Position numbers and translations under genes: made by a program
Origin: FEB-10 sp963710645
GTDB taxonomy: Bacteria > Acidobacteriota > Thermoanaerobaculia > Thermoanaerobaculales > Sulfomarinibacteraceae
Direction: 5' to 3'
Length of the DNA stretch: 64,000 bases
NCBI GenBank assembly: GCA_963710645.1
Contig: CAVQBD010000003.1
Location: 248,001-312,000 of the forward strand
The notes under the pieces: generated by a model
Database searches by the model: none
Seen by the model: the letters and a program-made list of their open reading frames with translations, nothing else
What the model was told of the DNA's origin: nothing
Part shown: piece after piece, positions 1 through 10,426 of the stretch
How the letters are laid out: each line of letters opens with the position of its first letter
How positions within the stretch are numbered: the first letter of the stretch is position 1

Positions 1-113
1 AGGTTGTCATCCTGGCCGCAGACCCGGTCCAGATAGGCTGACCGATCAGCCGGAGCAAGATCGAGCGCTTCGAAGAAAACCGTCTCGAGGCGATGCCAGC
101 CCGTGGCGGCCAT
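1..113 (-). CDS. Ser/Thr protein kinase, N-terminal fragment (runs off window)
   Basis: The minus strand from 113 to the window edge reads open for 37 codons, beginning MAATGWHRLETVFFEALDLA and continuing to a CGQDD motif. This resembles the N-terminal leader that precedes the kinase domain of many acidobacterial Ser/Thr kinases (a tryptophan, then an LF-A-L-L-P--R--YLD--C--D pattern). The ATG at 113-111 overlaps the TGA of the upstream sigma factor gene by one base (TGATG), implying translational coupling. The kinase domain itself lies outside the window, so the call rests on the leader and on the known pairing of this sigma type with kinases. Confidence 0.6.
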   Translation of the reverse strand, partial: MAATGWHRLETVFFEALDLAPADRSAYLDRVCGQDDN

Positions 114-706
114 CAAGAACCACCTCCCCCACCAACCTCCTTGCGGAGCCACGCCCGAGCCGCCACCCAGTCCCGCTGGGCGGTCTTTGTCGACACGCCC
201 AGGTGATTGCCGATCTCGTCCATGGTCAATCCACCAAAGAACCTCAACTCCACAACTGCCGCCGCACGAGGTTCCAGCTCGTTCAGACGCTGCAGGGCCT
301 CATCAAGCGCCACCGTTTCGTCGGCCTCCTCGGTTGTCAGCCACGGCTCCACGTCTTCCAGCGGCAGGGGTCTCAACCCGCCACCCCGCTTCTTTCTCTG
401 CTTCGCCCGCGCCCAATCCACCAGCAGACGCCGCATCACCGTGGCGGCCACGGCCAGGAACTGGCCCCGGTCGCTGATCTTCAGCACCTGTTCGTTCAAG
501 AGCCTGAGGTACACCTCGTGGACCAGCGCAGTGGTGGACAAGGTGTGATCGGGACGTTCGGCCCGCATCCTGCTACGAGCCAAACCACGCAGTTCGGCAT
601 ACAGCAGCGGCACCACCCGATCGAGCGCCTCGGCGTCGCCCTCCTTCAGTCGGTCCAGCCAGCGCGTGATCTCACTGTGCCCGGATGGCGGGCGAAAATC
701 GGTCAC
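113..706 (-). CDS. ECF-type RNA polymerase sigma factor (TIGR02999-like)
   Basis: A 197-residue protein from a GTG at 706, chosen because a strong Shine-Dalgarno (AGGGAGGACAG) precedes it; an upstream extension in frame has no such support. It has the order expected of the Sigma70-ECF family: a region-2 segment with LLYAELRGLARSRM, a DHTLSTTALVHEVYLRL stretch, the FLAVAATVMRRLLVDWAR segment, and a region-4 helix-turn-helix (LTMDEIGNHLGVSTKTAQRDW) near the C-terminus. This subtype is common in Acidobacteriota and Planctomycetota, where it is often followed by a Ser/Thr kinase. Here the next gene overlaps it by one base and looks like such a kinase, so the two probably act together in signalling. 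Confidence 0.9.
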   Translation of the reverse strand: MTDFRPPSGHSEITRWLDRLKEGDAEALDRVVPLLYAELRGLARSRMRAERPDHTLSTTALVHEVYLRLLNEQVLKISDRGQFLAVAATVMRRLLVDWARAKQRKKRGGGLRPLPLEDVEPWLTTEEADETVALDEALQRLNELEPRAAAVVELRFFGGLTMDEIGNHLGVSTKTAQRDWVAARAWLRKEVGGGGGS

Positions 707-759
707 CTGTCCTCCCTGAGAGTTCCAGGGAGGATTGTAGACCCGCCCGGCAGCGAGGG

Positions 760-3700
760 TCACGGCATGGCGGCTGACCACGCGTTGGCGTCGCCCCAAT
801 CGAAGCCGTCCTCGAAGATCGGCGCCGGGGCAGGGAAATCAGGCGTGGCCAACGGATATCGGACCAGGCTCTCGAGAACGAAGTCCGCCGGCGGCGTCCC
901 GGGGTTTACCGCCAGAGCTTCCTCCACAAATGGAATGGACTGCGTCCGGATGAAGCCGCCCGCGCCGTCGTCCGCCACAAAATGCGGACCCGAGGCGCTC
1001 TCGACTCTCGGCTGCAGGTACCGAGTATTGCCGGCGATTTCTTCGTCAAACCGCAGGATGCCTTCCCGCGGTACCTTGAAGACCACCAGCGCCGAGTCGC
1101 CTCCCACTCCTTCCGGAACCCACGAGGTGGATTCACCCACTGCATAGGTCCAGTTCCGACCGTCCTGGTCCCCTCCCCCTGCCAAGAACTCCTCGGACAT
1201 GGGTCCGTCAAAGACCGTGAGCCACTGCGCCCCCAGATTGGGGTCGAGCTGGAACATCCATGCCGCGGTGTCCGATGACCCGCCCGTCCGGCCCACAACC
1301 ACAGGACCTGAAGCCGTGGCCACCACTTCGAAGGCGCGGTCGTTGGATGTATCACCGCCTGCGGTGGGCGGCGAGGTGTCCGTTACCAGGAGGTGTTGCT
1401 CGAGCCACGCGGCGTTCTCCTCGGCGATCAACACCTGATGGAAATCGCTCCCGTCCGGCTGGATCCGGGCCACCGTGGCCGCGGGGTAGTCGTCGTTTAT
1501 CGCCCGCGCCACCCGGCCCACTGCGTAGATGGTTCCCTCAGGACCCTGTTCCACATCCTCGAAACTGTGTCCTCGAGTGGACGCGATGGCCGTTGCCCAC
1601 TCCAGGTTCGCGGCGCCGTCAACGGCGAAGATCATGAAATTCTGCTGAATCTGATCCACACCCACGTCAGCGTCGGTCTCCCCCACCACAACAAACCCGC
1701 CACCGGCAAGACCGGCGATGCCGTGCGGCCAGTCATTGTTCCGCGACGCTCCCGGTTCGTTGAGACGGTAGGCCCGTGCCTCGAGCAGGTCCCAGTTGGT
1801 CAGGTCGGGGTCGGCATCGAAGAGCATGACAAAGGCGTCCTTGTCCACACTGCCGGCGGACAGGGTCCCGGTGATGGCGGCCAGCGGCGTGCCGTTCCCG
1901 TCATCGCCCAGAGCCATGTCCTCGATTCCGCAGCTCATGTCACATTGCCCGGCCCATGCGTCGAGGACCACACCGTTGTCGCCAAAACGCGCCAACCATA
2001 GGTGGGTGTTGTACTGCCCGGTGACCAGGAAGCTGCCGTCGGGAAGCTCCACAGCTTCCACGGGAAATCCCCCGGAGCCGGGAGCGTTCCTGGCAACCCA
2101 AAGCAATTCACCAACGGCGTCGAGACGGGTCACAAATCCGGCCTGGCCCTTCTTGCCCCACACCAGGGCGCCACCGTCGGCAAGGGCGGCGATGCCGAGG
2201 CTTTCGAAGGTACCGACACCGATACCGTCGCCATAGGCCGCCGCCCACCTCACATCCTCACCGGAAGTACGGGGGCCGCCCGGGAGTTCCCAGCCTGCGG
2301 TGTCGTCCGAGTCGAGCACCGTCCACCGCCTCTCCCACACCGGAGCCGTCCAGTCCACGTCGACCCCGAAGTAGTCCAGCCGCGTCCCGGCCTCCTGCGC
2401 CACTCCAATGTCAATGGACCACCACGGCTCCTGAGTCGGCTGGACACGGAGCTCGCCAAAACCTTCGGTCCGCACCAGCGGACCGAAGACCCCTCCGAGC
2501 TGGAAGGACAGATCGAGCGCCAGATAGGCGCGCGCGTCGGCGACGGCGGCATCGGTAAGCTGGGGCGGCGACAGGGCCGCGGGCACCGGTTCGGTCCAGG
2601 AATTCGATTCCCATGCGCCGTTCTCGAAGACCATCTCGACCCCCGCCGAGGCCCCCCCGTGAATCCCCACCACTCCGGCAGCGGTAAGGGTGGCCTCGCC
2701 ACCGGCGGCCAATCCGATCTCGAAGATGGGTGTGGCGGGCGGCGGGATGGCGGCCGAGCCGATTGGAATGCCGATGGAAAAAAGCGAAATTTCATCGCCG
2801 GTGGACACCTCCTGTGACGCCTCCAGGGTCATGGACGCGGTCCAGCCGGTCTCAATCCTGGTGACCACACGGTCGAGGGTGGCGTTCCGGATCGATATCT
2901 CCAAAGCCGTCACCGAGAAGCTGAGCTGGACCTCCCCCGACAGGGTCAGTCCCTGGCCGAGGTCGAGTTCGTTGAAGCGGACGGGGAAGGCCGGATGGCT
3001 CTCGGTGCAGGCGCCTGGTGGCTCGCTACCGTCACAGGCGTTGATCAACGGCGCGTACTGATCATCACTGAGGGTCGCACCCACCACCGGAATGCTCCTT
3101 TGTTCCACCGACAAAATTCCGCTTTCGAGCACGTCGGTGATATCGGTCAGGGAGCGCAACGTGACGTGGACCTCCGGCAGCGACGGGCAATGGATCTGCG
3201 CAACCAGGTTGCTCACGTTCTGCACGTCTCCCGGCAGCAAGGCCGGGTCAAGGCTTTCGGGCTGGTAGCCGTCGTCGGCCACAAGCATGAGGTCCCCGGG
3301 GTCGAGATCATCCAGCACGCCGGTGTGGGCGCAGAAAACAAGACGCGTGTCGCCTCCGTCGGGCTCAGAAAGCAGGAAGGCGTCGTCCGTCGGTTCGTCG
3401 ACGAACGCCGGCGGCGCGGTGTAGAGGCTTTCTGGATCGCCGTCGAAATCAAAATCCAGTTCGTCGGCAACCACTGCCGCGAGGAAGCTCGCGAGTACGG
3501 CGTCGGGTACCTGAACCGACATGAGTTGGACACTGGCTTCTACACCAAATGCATCGATCGGTCCGGCCCGCAGGGTTGGCTGAAAGACCACGATCCCCGG
3601 GAAGGCGTCGGTGTCCGGCACCAGATCGGCCCTCACCTCGAGCCAAAGCCCCGAGGCCGTGTTCACCAGATCTCCGGTGATCTCCACGTCGGTGAAACCG

Positions 3701-3837
3701 GGGCCCGGGATCTGATTCACCACGGTCAGCGCGCTGACCGTCATTTCCCTATCCACAATCAGGGACGATCCAAAGGCCGCCGCAGAGGTGACTCCAACAA
3801 GACAACACAATCCACACAGGGCACGAGAAGAGAACAT
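760..3837 (-). CDS. Large secreted protein with FDWGD C-terminal tail
   Basis: A 1025-residue exported protein. Residues 1 to about 22 form a signal peptide (hydrophobic LCGLCCLVGVTSAAAFG). The first half is beta-rich with no family I recognise. From about residue 520 there are repeated blades of the type GGALVWG, GSFLVTGQY, GGGFVVVGET and GTIYAVGRV, resembling delta-60/SBBP-like propeller repeats. The last residues IFEDGFDWGDANAWSAAMP are a variant of the FESGDxxxW tail found on several other secreted proteins here. ATG at 3837 follows AAAGGAAG. Stop is 54 bp from the sigma factor start, so co-transcription is possible. Function unknown; extracellular or surface location inferred. Confidence 0.8.
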   Translation of the reverse strand: MFSSRALCGLCCLVGVTSAAAFGSSLIVDREMTVSALTVVNQIPGPGFTDVEITGDLVNTASGLWLEVRADLVPDTDAFPGIVVFQPTLRAGPIDAFGVEASVQLMSVQVPDAVLASFLAAVVADELDFDFDGDPESLYTAPPAFVDEPTDDAFLLSEPDGGDTRLVFCAHTGVLDDLDPGDLMLVADDGYQPESLDPALLPGDVQNVSNLVAQIHCPSLPEVHVTLRSLTDITDVLESGILSVEQRSIPVVGATLSDDQYAPLINACDGSEPPGACTESHPAFPVRFNELDLGQGLTLSGEVQLSFSVTALEISIRNATLDRVVTRIETGWTASMTLEASQEVSTGDEISLFSIGIPIGSAAIPPPATPIFEIGLAAGGEATLTAAGVVGIHGGASAGVEMVFENGAWESNSWTEPVPAALSPPQLTDAAVADARAYLALDLSFQLGGVFGPLVRTEGFGELRVQPTQEPWWSIDIGVAQEAGTRLDYFGVDVDWTAPVWERRWTVLDSDDTAGWELPGGPRTSGEDVRWAAAYGDGIGVGTFESLGIAALADGGALVWGKKGQAGFVTRLDAVGELLWVARNAPGSGGFPVEAVELPDGSFLVTGQYNTHLWLARFGDNGVVLDAWAGQCDMSCGIEDMALGDDGNGTPLAAITGTLSAGSVDKDAFVMLFDADPDLTNWDLLEARAYRLNEPGASRNNDWPHGIAGLAGGGFVVVGETDADVGVDQIQQNFMIFAVDGAANLEWATAIASTRGHSFEDVEQGPEGTIYAVGRVARAINDDYPAATVARIQPDGSDFHQVLIAEENAAWLEQHLLVTDTSPPTAGGDTSNDRAFEVVATASGPVVVGRTGGSSDTAAWMFQLDPNLGAQWLTVFDGPMSEEFLAGGGDQDGRNWTYAVGESTSWVPEGVGGDSALVVFKVPREGILRFDEEIAGNTRYLQPRVESASGPHFVADDGAGGFIRTQSIPFVEEALAVNPGTPPADFVLESLVRYPLATPDFPAPAPIFEDGFDWGDANAWSAAMP

Positions 3838-4065
3838 CTGTCGCTTCCTTTCATCAGAGCTGTCATGAAAGGTGGCGACAAATGGCTTCGAAACCGGACA
3901 CCATGAACCTGATTCTGGTGGACGTCACACCTGAGCCCGCAATACCTCGAGCCAAAGGTGGCCCTCCCGACGTTTTCCCAACCTGAATCCCTCAGTCGTT
4001 CCCGGTCAAAGACCCACCTCTGACGGCCCCGGCACTCACGTCGGGCGAAACTGACCACACATGGC

Positions 4066-5652
4066 TCACCACCGCCTGCAGATGACACAGGCGTTGATGC
4101 CTCCCACCCCCATGTTGATCTTCCCGGCCACGGCGCCATCAGTTCGCCGAGCCTCATTCTGGACAAGGCCGTTGGTAGTGGAGCGGATCTGATCGTTGAT
4201 CTCGCCATTGGTGAGATTGACCGGATGCAGTTCGCCGTTGGAAAAGCCGAGATGCTGGGCCGTGAGTTCCCACCCACCACACACCGACATGCCGTGTCCG
4301 AACGAGCCCTTCCGCGCCGTGAATGTGGTGGTATCAGGGAACACATCGAGAATGTTCTGGAGCTCGCTCCAGTCACCCGGGGTGGCGGTGGCGTGCATGT
4401 CCCAGGTGGCCACATTCTCCGGTTCGATATGGGCGTCGGCGAGCGCCTGCGTGATGGCGCGAAGCGGTCCATCCTTCGACGGGGTGATGATGTGGTCGGC
4501 ATCGGAGGATATCGAGACACTGAGGATCTCCAGACCCAGCGGCGTGAAGCCTTGCTCGGTGAGGAAATCGGCGTCGCCCACGATCCATATGCAGGCGCCT
4601 CCCGCCACATGAGTCCCGCGAAAACCGGTGAAGGGTTTGGAGACCTTGCCGTCGTGAGAGAGAACTCTGGCGCCGTAGAAAGTACCCACCGACAGAGCGT
4701 GGGGCTCGGGATCGGTCATGCCGATGACCGCGACCTTTGCCTGGCCCGAGCGGATGGCGTCCACCGCCATCTTCAGAGACACACTGAATCCCGAACACGC
4801 GGCAAGCGGAGCTATGGCCGGACCGGTGACGCGGGCAAGCATGGAAATCTGGGCCGCCGGGATATTCGGGATATTCCACAGCAAATTGGGATCAACCGAG
4901 TTCCACGGCTCGGTGGGGCAACCGTACTCTTCATTGAGATCTCGCCGAGCCGCCATCTTGTGCCGGAGGACGTGTTTTTTTTCATTCTCGATGTCGCCGG
5001 CAATCTCCTCTTCTTCGATCTCGATGTGTCTCGCCAGGTATCGCCGCAGACCATCCGAACGAGCAACCCAGAACGCATCCCAGCCCTCGCTCAGTTCGTC
5101 GTGGGCCTCGATCCATGGGTCGACGCCCGCAGGGTCCTGGGGTGCTCCAACGAGTGCGCGCAACTGTTCCTTCTGCGCATCCCCCGACAAACGATAGTCC
5201 CTGAGTTCGCTGTGGTGCTCGTCCTGGCACCAGAAACGATTCCACCTCCGTTGGGCCCGGTGATAACGCAGAGCGAGTTCGTATTGCAGAGGGAAATCAC
5301 CCAGACCCGTCCCCACGTACACATGGGCCAACGGACCGAGGTCTCTCAGCAACGGCTCGATCCCTGGATTCTGACTGAGAGCCTGGATATAGGCTCCGAT
5401 GGCATACTTGACCGTGTTGCCCATCTTGGACCGGAGCTGGGAGAACCGCCGCGGTTCAAATCGCTCATCGATCCACGGTCGATAGATCTCGAAGTCGAAT
5501 TCGGGCCTGCCCACGAGAAAATTGCTCGGCCCGAACCCGTCAAAGGGCTCGAGCCAGCTCGTGGCGCTCCTGAGGTTTTTCTCGAAGGTGGTGACATCCG
5601 GAGATTTGGGAGCGACGACTCCCCACCCGAAAACACCAATGCGTTTGTTCAT
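4066..5652 (-). CDS. Beta-ketoacyl synthase-like condensing enzyme with a large insertion
   Basis: A 528-residue thiolase-fold condensing enzyme of the KAS II type. The catalytic triad is visible: Cys286 in LAACSGFSVS, His420 in WDMHATATPGDWSE, and His453 in KGSFGHGMSVCGG with Lys448. It is about 110 residues longer than a typical FabF (about 410), mainly because of a charged, Trp-rich insertion between about residues 130 and 265. It is not accompanied by an acyl carrier protein, ketoreductase or acyltransferase, so it is neither a usual fatty-acid synthesis gene nor part of a visible polyketide cluster. ATG at 5652 is preceded by GAGGGA. Substrate unknown; decarboxylating or non-decarboxylating condensation is the expected chemistry. 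Confidence 0.85.
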   Translation of the reverse strand: MNKRIGVFGWGVVAPKSPDVTTFEKNLRSATSWLEPFDGFGPSNFLVGRPEFDFEIYRPWIDERFEPRRFSQLRSKMGNTVKYAIGAYIQALSQNPGIEPLLRDLGPLAHVYVGTGLGDFPLQYELALRYHRAQRRWNRFWCQDEHHSELRDYRLSGDAQKEQLRALVGAPQDPAGVDPWIEAHDELSEGWDAFWVARSDGLRRYLARHIEIEEEEIAGDIENEKKHVLRHKMAARRDLNEEYGCPTEPWNSVDPNLLWNIPNIPAAQISMLARVTGPAIAPLAACSGFSVSLKMAVDAIRSGQAKVAVIGMTDPEPHALSVGTFYGARVLSHDGKVSKPFTGFRGTHVAGGACIWIVGDADFLTEQGFTPLGLEILSVSISSDADHIITPSKDGPLRAITQALADAHIEPENVATWDMHATATPGDWSELQNILDVFPDTTTFTARKGSFGHGMSVCGGWELTAQHLGFSNGELHPVNLTNGEINDQIRSTTNGLVQNEARRTDGAVAGKINMGVGGINACVICRRW

Positions 5653-5973
5653 GCTTCTGGGTCCCTCATCTCCACCCGATCTCCCTTTCGGCGAGAATGG
5701 GTATAGCAGTGTTGGCCGGGACCCGAAAGACGCAGTGCGGCAGAGAGATCGAGGTTCATCCCACCCCGTTTTCTCTTCTCATCTTGCCGAAGCTCCAATT
5801 CTCGGTTCCCGGCCGGATCATCTTGTATGGAGCAATCCCTTACCTGAGTTTGATGTTATAATGAGATTCATTCGCTTATCAATCACAGCTTGTCCACGGC
5901 ACCCCATTCGTTCGTACGCCGCGTGCAAGTGACATCTCGTTAACGCAAGACCTGACCACGATTGGAGTTTCGA
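5653..5973. other. Divergent intergenic region
   Basis: About 320 bp between the minus-strand ketosynthase and the plus-strand secreted protein. It should hold both promoters. The stretch 5845-5895 is AT-rich compared with its surroundings, but I cannot assign a clear -35/-10 pair. No ORF in it looks coding. Confidence 0.4.
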
Positions 5974-6825
5974 ATGATGAATGCACGATCTGTCGGAACA
6001 GTGATATTGGTGAGCCTGCTGGCGGTCCTCCATGCCCCGCCAACCGAGGCTTCCACATTTGAATTGGAGTTACGGGAGTTCGATGGAAGCAACGGAATCT
6101 GCGGCTTCGAAATCGCAGCTGAACAAAACAGCAGCCAGCCCGTCATCTGTACGCTTACGACAGACAGGTCCGGAGCCACCGGTTGGGGCACGACCTCATT
6201 CCAGTCTTCCGCCGGGCGTGGTTGGGTGCGGTCCCGGATCGCGGCGGATGTAACCTCGCAGAACGGTTTCAACTTCACCTACGGTGGATGCTCCACCGTG
6301 CAAAGCACAGTCGACGACATCGTGGTTTCAGGCCCCGCCGGCCCGGCCACGGCAGAGCTCAGCGTCAACATCTCGGGGATCAGCGTTGGAGATTCTCCGA
6401 CCACCAGCCCTCCCGTCAGAATCTATGTGGGAGTCCGCTCCACAACCCCAATGGGCGCCACACGAGATTCGGTGAACTCGAGCTTCGAGCCAACCGTCCC
6501 TGGAGTGGTTGACATGGACTTCTCACCCGGACCCCTCATGGTTGAGGCTGGCGACACACTGACCGTGGAGCTCAGGATTTCCATGTCCGTCGCACTGTTC
6601 ACAGACCCTGGCGATGTTTCCAAATCCATCAGTGTCGACTTCGCAGACACACCCTCGGAGTATGGGATCAGCTTTTCCCGAACCGGCCCGGTCTTCGATC
6701 TACCGGCGGGATACACGGTGTCCTCAGTGGACGGCCGAATTGACGACAATCTGTGGACCCCTCCCATTTTCTTCGATGGATTCGAGTGCGGCGACACCCA
6801 TTCCTGGACCGCTTCACAGGAGTGA
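5974..6825 (+). CDS. Small secreted protein with FECGD C-terminal tail
   Basis: A 283-residue exported protein. ATG at 5974 is chosen over an in-frame TTG at 5962 because GGAG at 5964-5967 is well spaced for it. The signal peptide is roughly MMNARSVGTVILVSLLAVLH followed by APPTEAS. The mature part is beta-rich and Ser/Thr-rich with no recognisable domain. It ends IFFDGFECGDTHSWTASQE, the same tail type as other secreted proteins in this window. Secreted or surface protein of unknown function. Confidence 0.75.
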   Translation: MMNARSVGTVILVSLLAVLHAPPTEASTFELELREFDGSNGICGFEIAAEQNSSQPVICTLTTDRSGATGWGTTSFQSSAGRGWVRSRIAADVTSQNGFNFTYGGCSTVQSTVDDIVVSGPAGPATAELSVNISGISVGDSPTTSPPVRIYVGVRSTTPMGATRDSVNSSFEPTVPGVVDMDFSPGPLMVEAGDTLTVELRISMSVALFTDPGDVSKSISVDFADTPSEYGISFSRTGPVFDLPAGYTVSSVDGRIDDNLWTPPIFFDGFECGDTHSWTASQE

Positions 6826-6919
6826 CGCTCCGACGCCTGTTGATGAAGTTCTCGCTTTAAGGAGTCTGCCTGTCTCCGCTGTGAATGCGTGGTAACGTCA
6901 TGGATACACGGAGGACGTC

Positions 6920-7831
6920 ATGGCCCTGACTGGAGTCCATCTTCTCCTCAGCTATCAATGCACTCATGAGTGTGACCACTGTTTTGTGTGGGCCAGCCCC
7001 CGAGCCGGCGGCACGATGCGTCTCGAGACCCTCTTCATGATCCTCGACCAGGCGCAGGAGGCGGGGACTGTCGAGGAGATCTATTTCGAGGGCGGCGAAC
7101 CGTTCCTGTTCTTTCCGCTGCTCATCGAAGGGATACGCCAAGCCGGGAAGCGCGGGTTCTCAACCGGCGTTGTCACCAACTGCTACTGGGCCACCGCTCA
7201 GGCCGATGCGGTCCTCTGGCTCGAACCTCTGCGGGACCTCGAGGTAGCTGATGTGAGTGTTTCGAGCGACGCCTTTCACGCCGGCGACGTGAACGATCCA
7301 CGACCCGGCTTCGCCGTCCAGGCAGCGCGACGCCTCGGCCTGGATGAGTCGGTGATCACCATTGACCCACCAACTGTCTGCGTCGCTCCCGAGGACAAAG
7401 GACTGCCCATCGTAGGAGGCTCGGTTCGATTTCGAGGAAGGGCAGCATCGAAGCTCACCTCGGACCTCCCCCGCAGACCTTGGACCGAATTCAGCGAGTG
7501 TCCCGACGAGGACTTTCTCGACCCCGGCCGGGTTCACATCGACGGCTTCGGCAATGTCCACCTCTGCCAGGGGCTGCTTCTCGGCAATATGGAACAGACC
7601 CCGCTGGTGGAGATGATGGATCGATACGATCCGCACTCACATCCGATCATAGGGCCGCTCCAGGAGGGTGGCCCCGCCGAGCTTGTTCGCCACTTCCATC
7701 TGACGCACAAAGACGGCTACGTGGACGCCTGCCACCTCTGCTACGAGGCCAGGCGTTCACTCCGAGATCGATTTCCCCACCTTCTCGGTCCGCCCCAGGT
7801 TTACGGTATCGACCCCTCGCAGTCGGAATGA
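6920..7831 (+). CDS. Radical SAM protein
   Basis: A 303-residue radical SAM enzyme. The cluster motif CTHECDHC (Cys14, Cys18, Cys21; CX3CX2C) binds the [4Fe-4S] that cleaves SAM, followed by a GGEP-type motif (YFEGGEPFLF) that helps bind SAM. A second set of cysteines (SECPDEDF, VHLCQG, DACHLCYEA) in the C-terminal third could hold an auxiliary cluster, but it does not match a full SPASM pattern. ATG at 6920 follows GGAGGACGTC. There is no obvious peptide substrate or partner enzyme next to it, so the reaction is unknown. Confidence 0.85.
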   Translation: MALTGVHLLLSYQCTHECDHCFVWASPRAGGTMRLETLFMILDQAQEAGTVEEIYFEGGEPFLFFPLLIEGIRQAGKRGFSTGVVTNCYWATAQADAVLWLEPLRDLEVADVSVSSDAFHAGDVNDPRPGFAVQAARRLGLDESVITIDPPTVCVAPEDKGLPIVGGSVRFRGRAASKLTSDLPRRPWTEFSECPDEDFLDPGRVHIDGFGNVHLCQGLLLGNMEQTPLVEMMDRYDPHSHPIIGPLQEGGPAELVRHFHLTHKDGYVDACHLCYEARRSLRDRFPHLLGPPQVYGIDPSQSE

Positions 7832-7986
7832 TGGCGGCTCCATCGCTCCGCCGCTTCGATTCCCCCCCCTGTATTGCTCATCCACGCATCATTGTGGTAG
7901 CGTCGGCAACGACCGGACCTCCCAGCGACACACATCACAGTACTCAGGCCCCGGGGAGGCCCGGCCGTGCTTTGTGGAGTGGTCTC

Positions 7987-9636
<1,650 letters not shown>

Positions 9637-9741
9637 ACGCAGGCCTTCAGCGGCCGTCGGTCCCCCCGCCCGGTGCTCTCAAGACGTCATCGACATGACG
9701 ACGTCGGTCCGATGCCCGGTACATCAATCCGGAATCACTGA

Positions 9742-9747
9742 TAAAAT
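9742..9747 (+). promoter_or_regulatory. -10-like TAAAAT box close to a start codon
   Basis: TAAAAT lies six bases before the ATG at 9754 and no Shine-Dalgarno is present, which suggests a leaderless transcript. One of several such arrangements in the window. Confidence 0.35.
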
Positions 9748-9753
9748 ACTGCA

Positions 9754-9960
9754 ATGACGAGCCTTGAGAAGAGAAGCCAACGGCGAAAGAAGCGCATGGA
9801 GGTCCACCGTGCGGCCTCGTTTGCCGACGCCGAGGCGTGGGACCTCGATTTCTGGCAGCGCCGGAGCCCCGAAGAGCGGCTGTCGGCTCTCGTCGCCATC
9901 CGTCGCGAAGTGGAACTCGTGGAGGCCGCCAGAGACGAAGCGGCGGATCAGGGCGGATGA
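9754..9960 (+). CDS. Small protein paired with a nucleotidyltransferase
   Basis: A 68-residue charged protein: a Lys/Arg-rich N-terminus (KRSQRRKKRM), then WDLDFWQRRSPEERLSALVA and an acidic helix. The stop at 9958-9960 is three bases before the ATG of the nucleotidyltransferase, so the two are an operon. Small proteins with a W--DFW---SPEERL-A pattern often precede DUF6036-type nucleotidyltransferases, and the pair has the layout of a two-gene toxin-antitoxin-like unit, but I cannot show activity. No Shine-Dalgarno; probably leaderless. Confidence 0.65.
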   Translation: MTSLEKRSQRRKKRMEVHRAASFADAEAWDLDFWQRRSPEERLSALVAIRREVELVEAARDEAADQGG

Positions 9961-9963
9961 ACC

Positions 9964-10419
9964 ATGGAGACCGTCCAGGACTTTGAAGACATCCTCGACC
10001 TGTTCCACCGTCATGAGGTGAGGTATCTCATTGTCGGCGGCCTGGCGTTTATCTTCCACGCCAAGCCACGATATACAAAGGACATGGACCTCTGGATCGA
10101 CCCGGAATCGGACAACGTCCGACGTGCCAACCTGGCTCTGACCGAGTTCGGCAGCCCAGAATTGATGTCGGTTGACGAACCGGGCGAGGTCCTCCAGCTC
10201 GGCGTGGCTCCCAATCGGATCGATCTGCTGCGCGACGTCGGGGCGCTCAGCTTCGCCGAAGTCTGGCCACGCCGCATCGTGAGCCACTACGGTCGGGCCA
10301 ACGCAAATTGGATCGACCTCGATAGCCTGCTCGCCATCAAGAGTGCCATCGACCACCCACGGCACCAAGAAGATGCCCGCGTTCTGAAGGACGTCCGCGA
10401 CCGCAAGACATCCGGCTGA
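9964..10419 (+). CDS. Nucleotidyltransferase-fold protein (DUF6036/AbiEii-like)
   Basis: A 151-residue minimal nucleotidyltransferase. The YLIVGGLAFIFH segment supplies the Gly-Gly motif (G25 G26) and KDMDLWID supplies the DxD metal-binding pair (D40, D42), as in MNT-fold proteins that transfer nucleotides to protein or RNA targets. The C-terminal WIDLDSLLAIKSAIDHPRHQ-type helix followed by a conserved K-D is typical of the family. It follows the 68-residue gene by three bases. It is convergent with the Sec MerB-like gene, whose stop lies 8 bp away. Toxin-like or resistance-like roles are possible; nothing here decides. Confidence 0.75.
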   Translation: METVQDFEDILDLFHRHEVRYLIVGGLAFIFHAKPRYTKDMDLWIDPESDNVRRANLALTEFGSPELMSVDEPGEVLQLGVAPNRIDLLRDVGALSFAEVWPRRIVSHYGRANANWIDLDSLLAIKSAIDHPRHQEDARVLKDVRDRKTSG

Positions 10420-10426
10420 AGTCCAG

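Noticed and set aside
203..1147. Plus-strand open frame antisense to the sigma factor
   Set aside because: Shadow of the minus-strand genes.
7480..7986. Open frame extending the MscS gene upstream
   Set aside because: It overlaps the radical SAM gene in another frame; the signal peptide begins at 7987.
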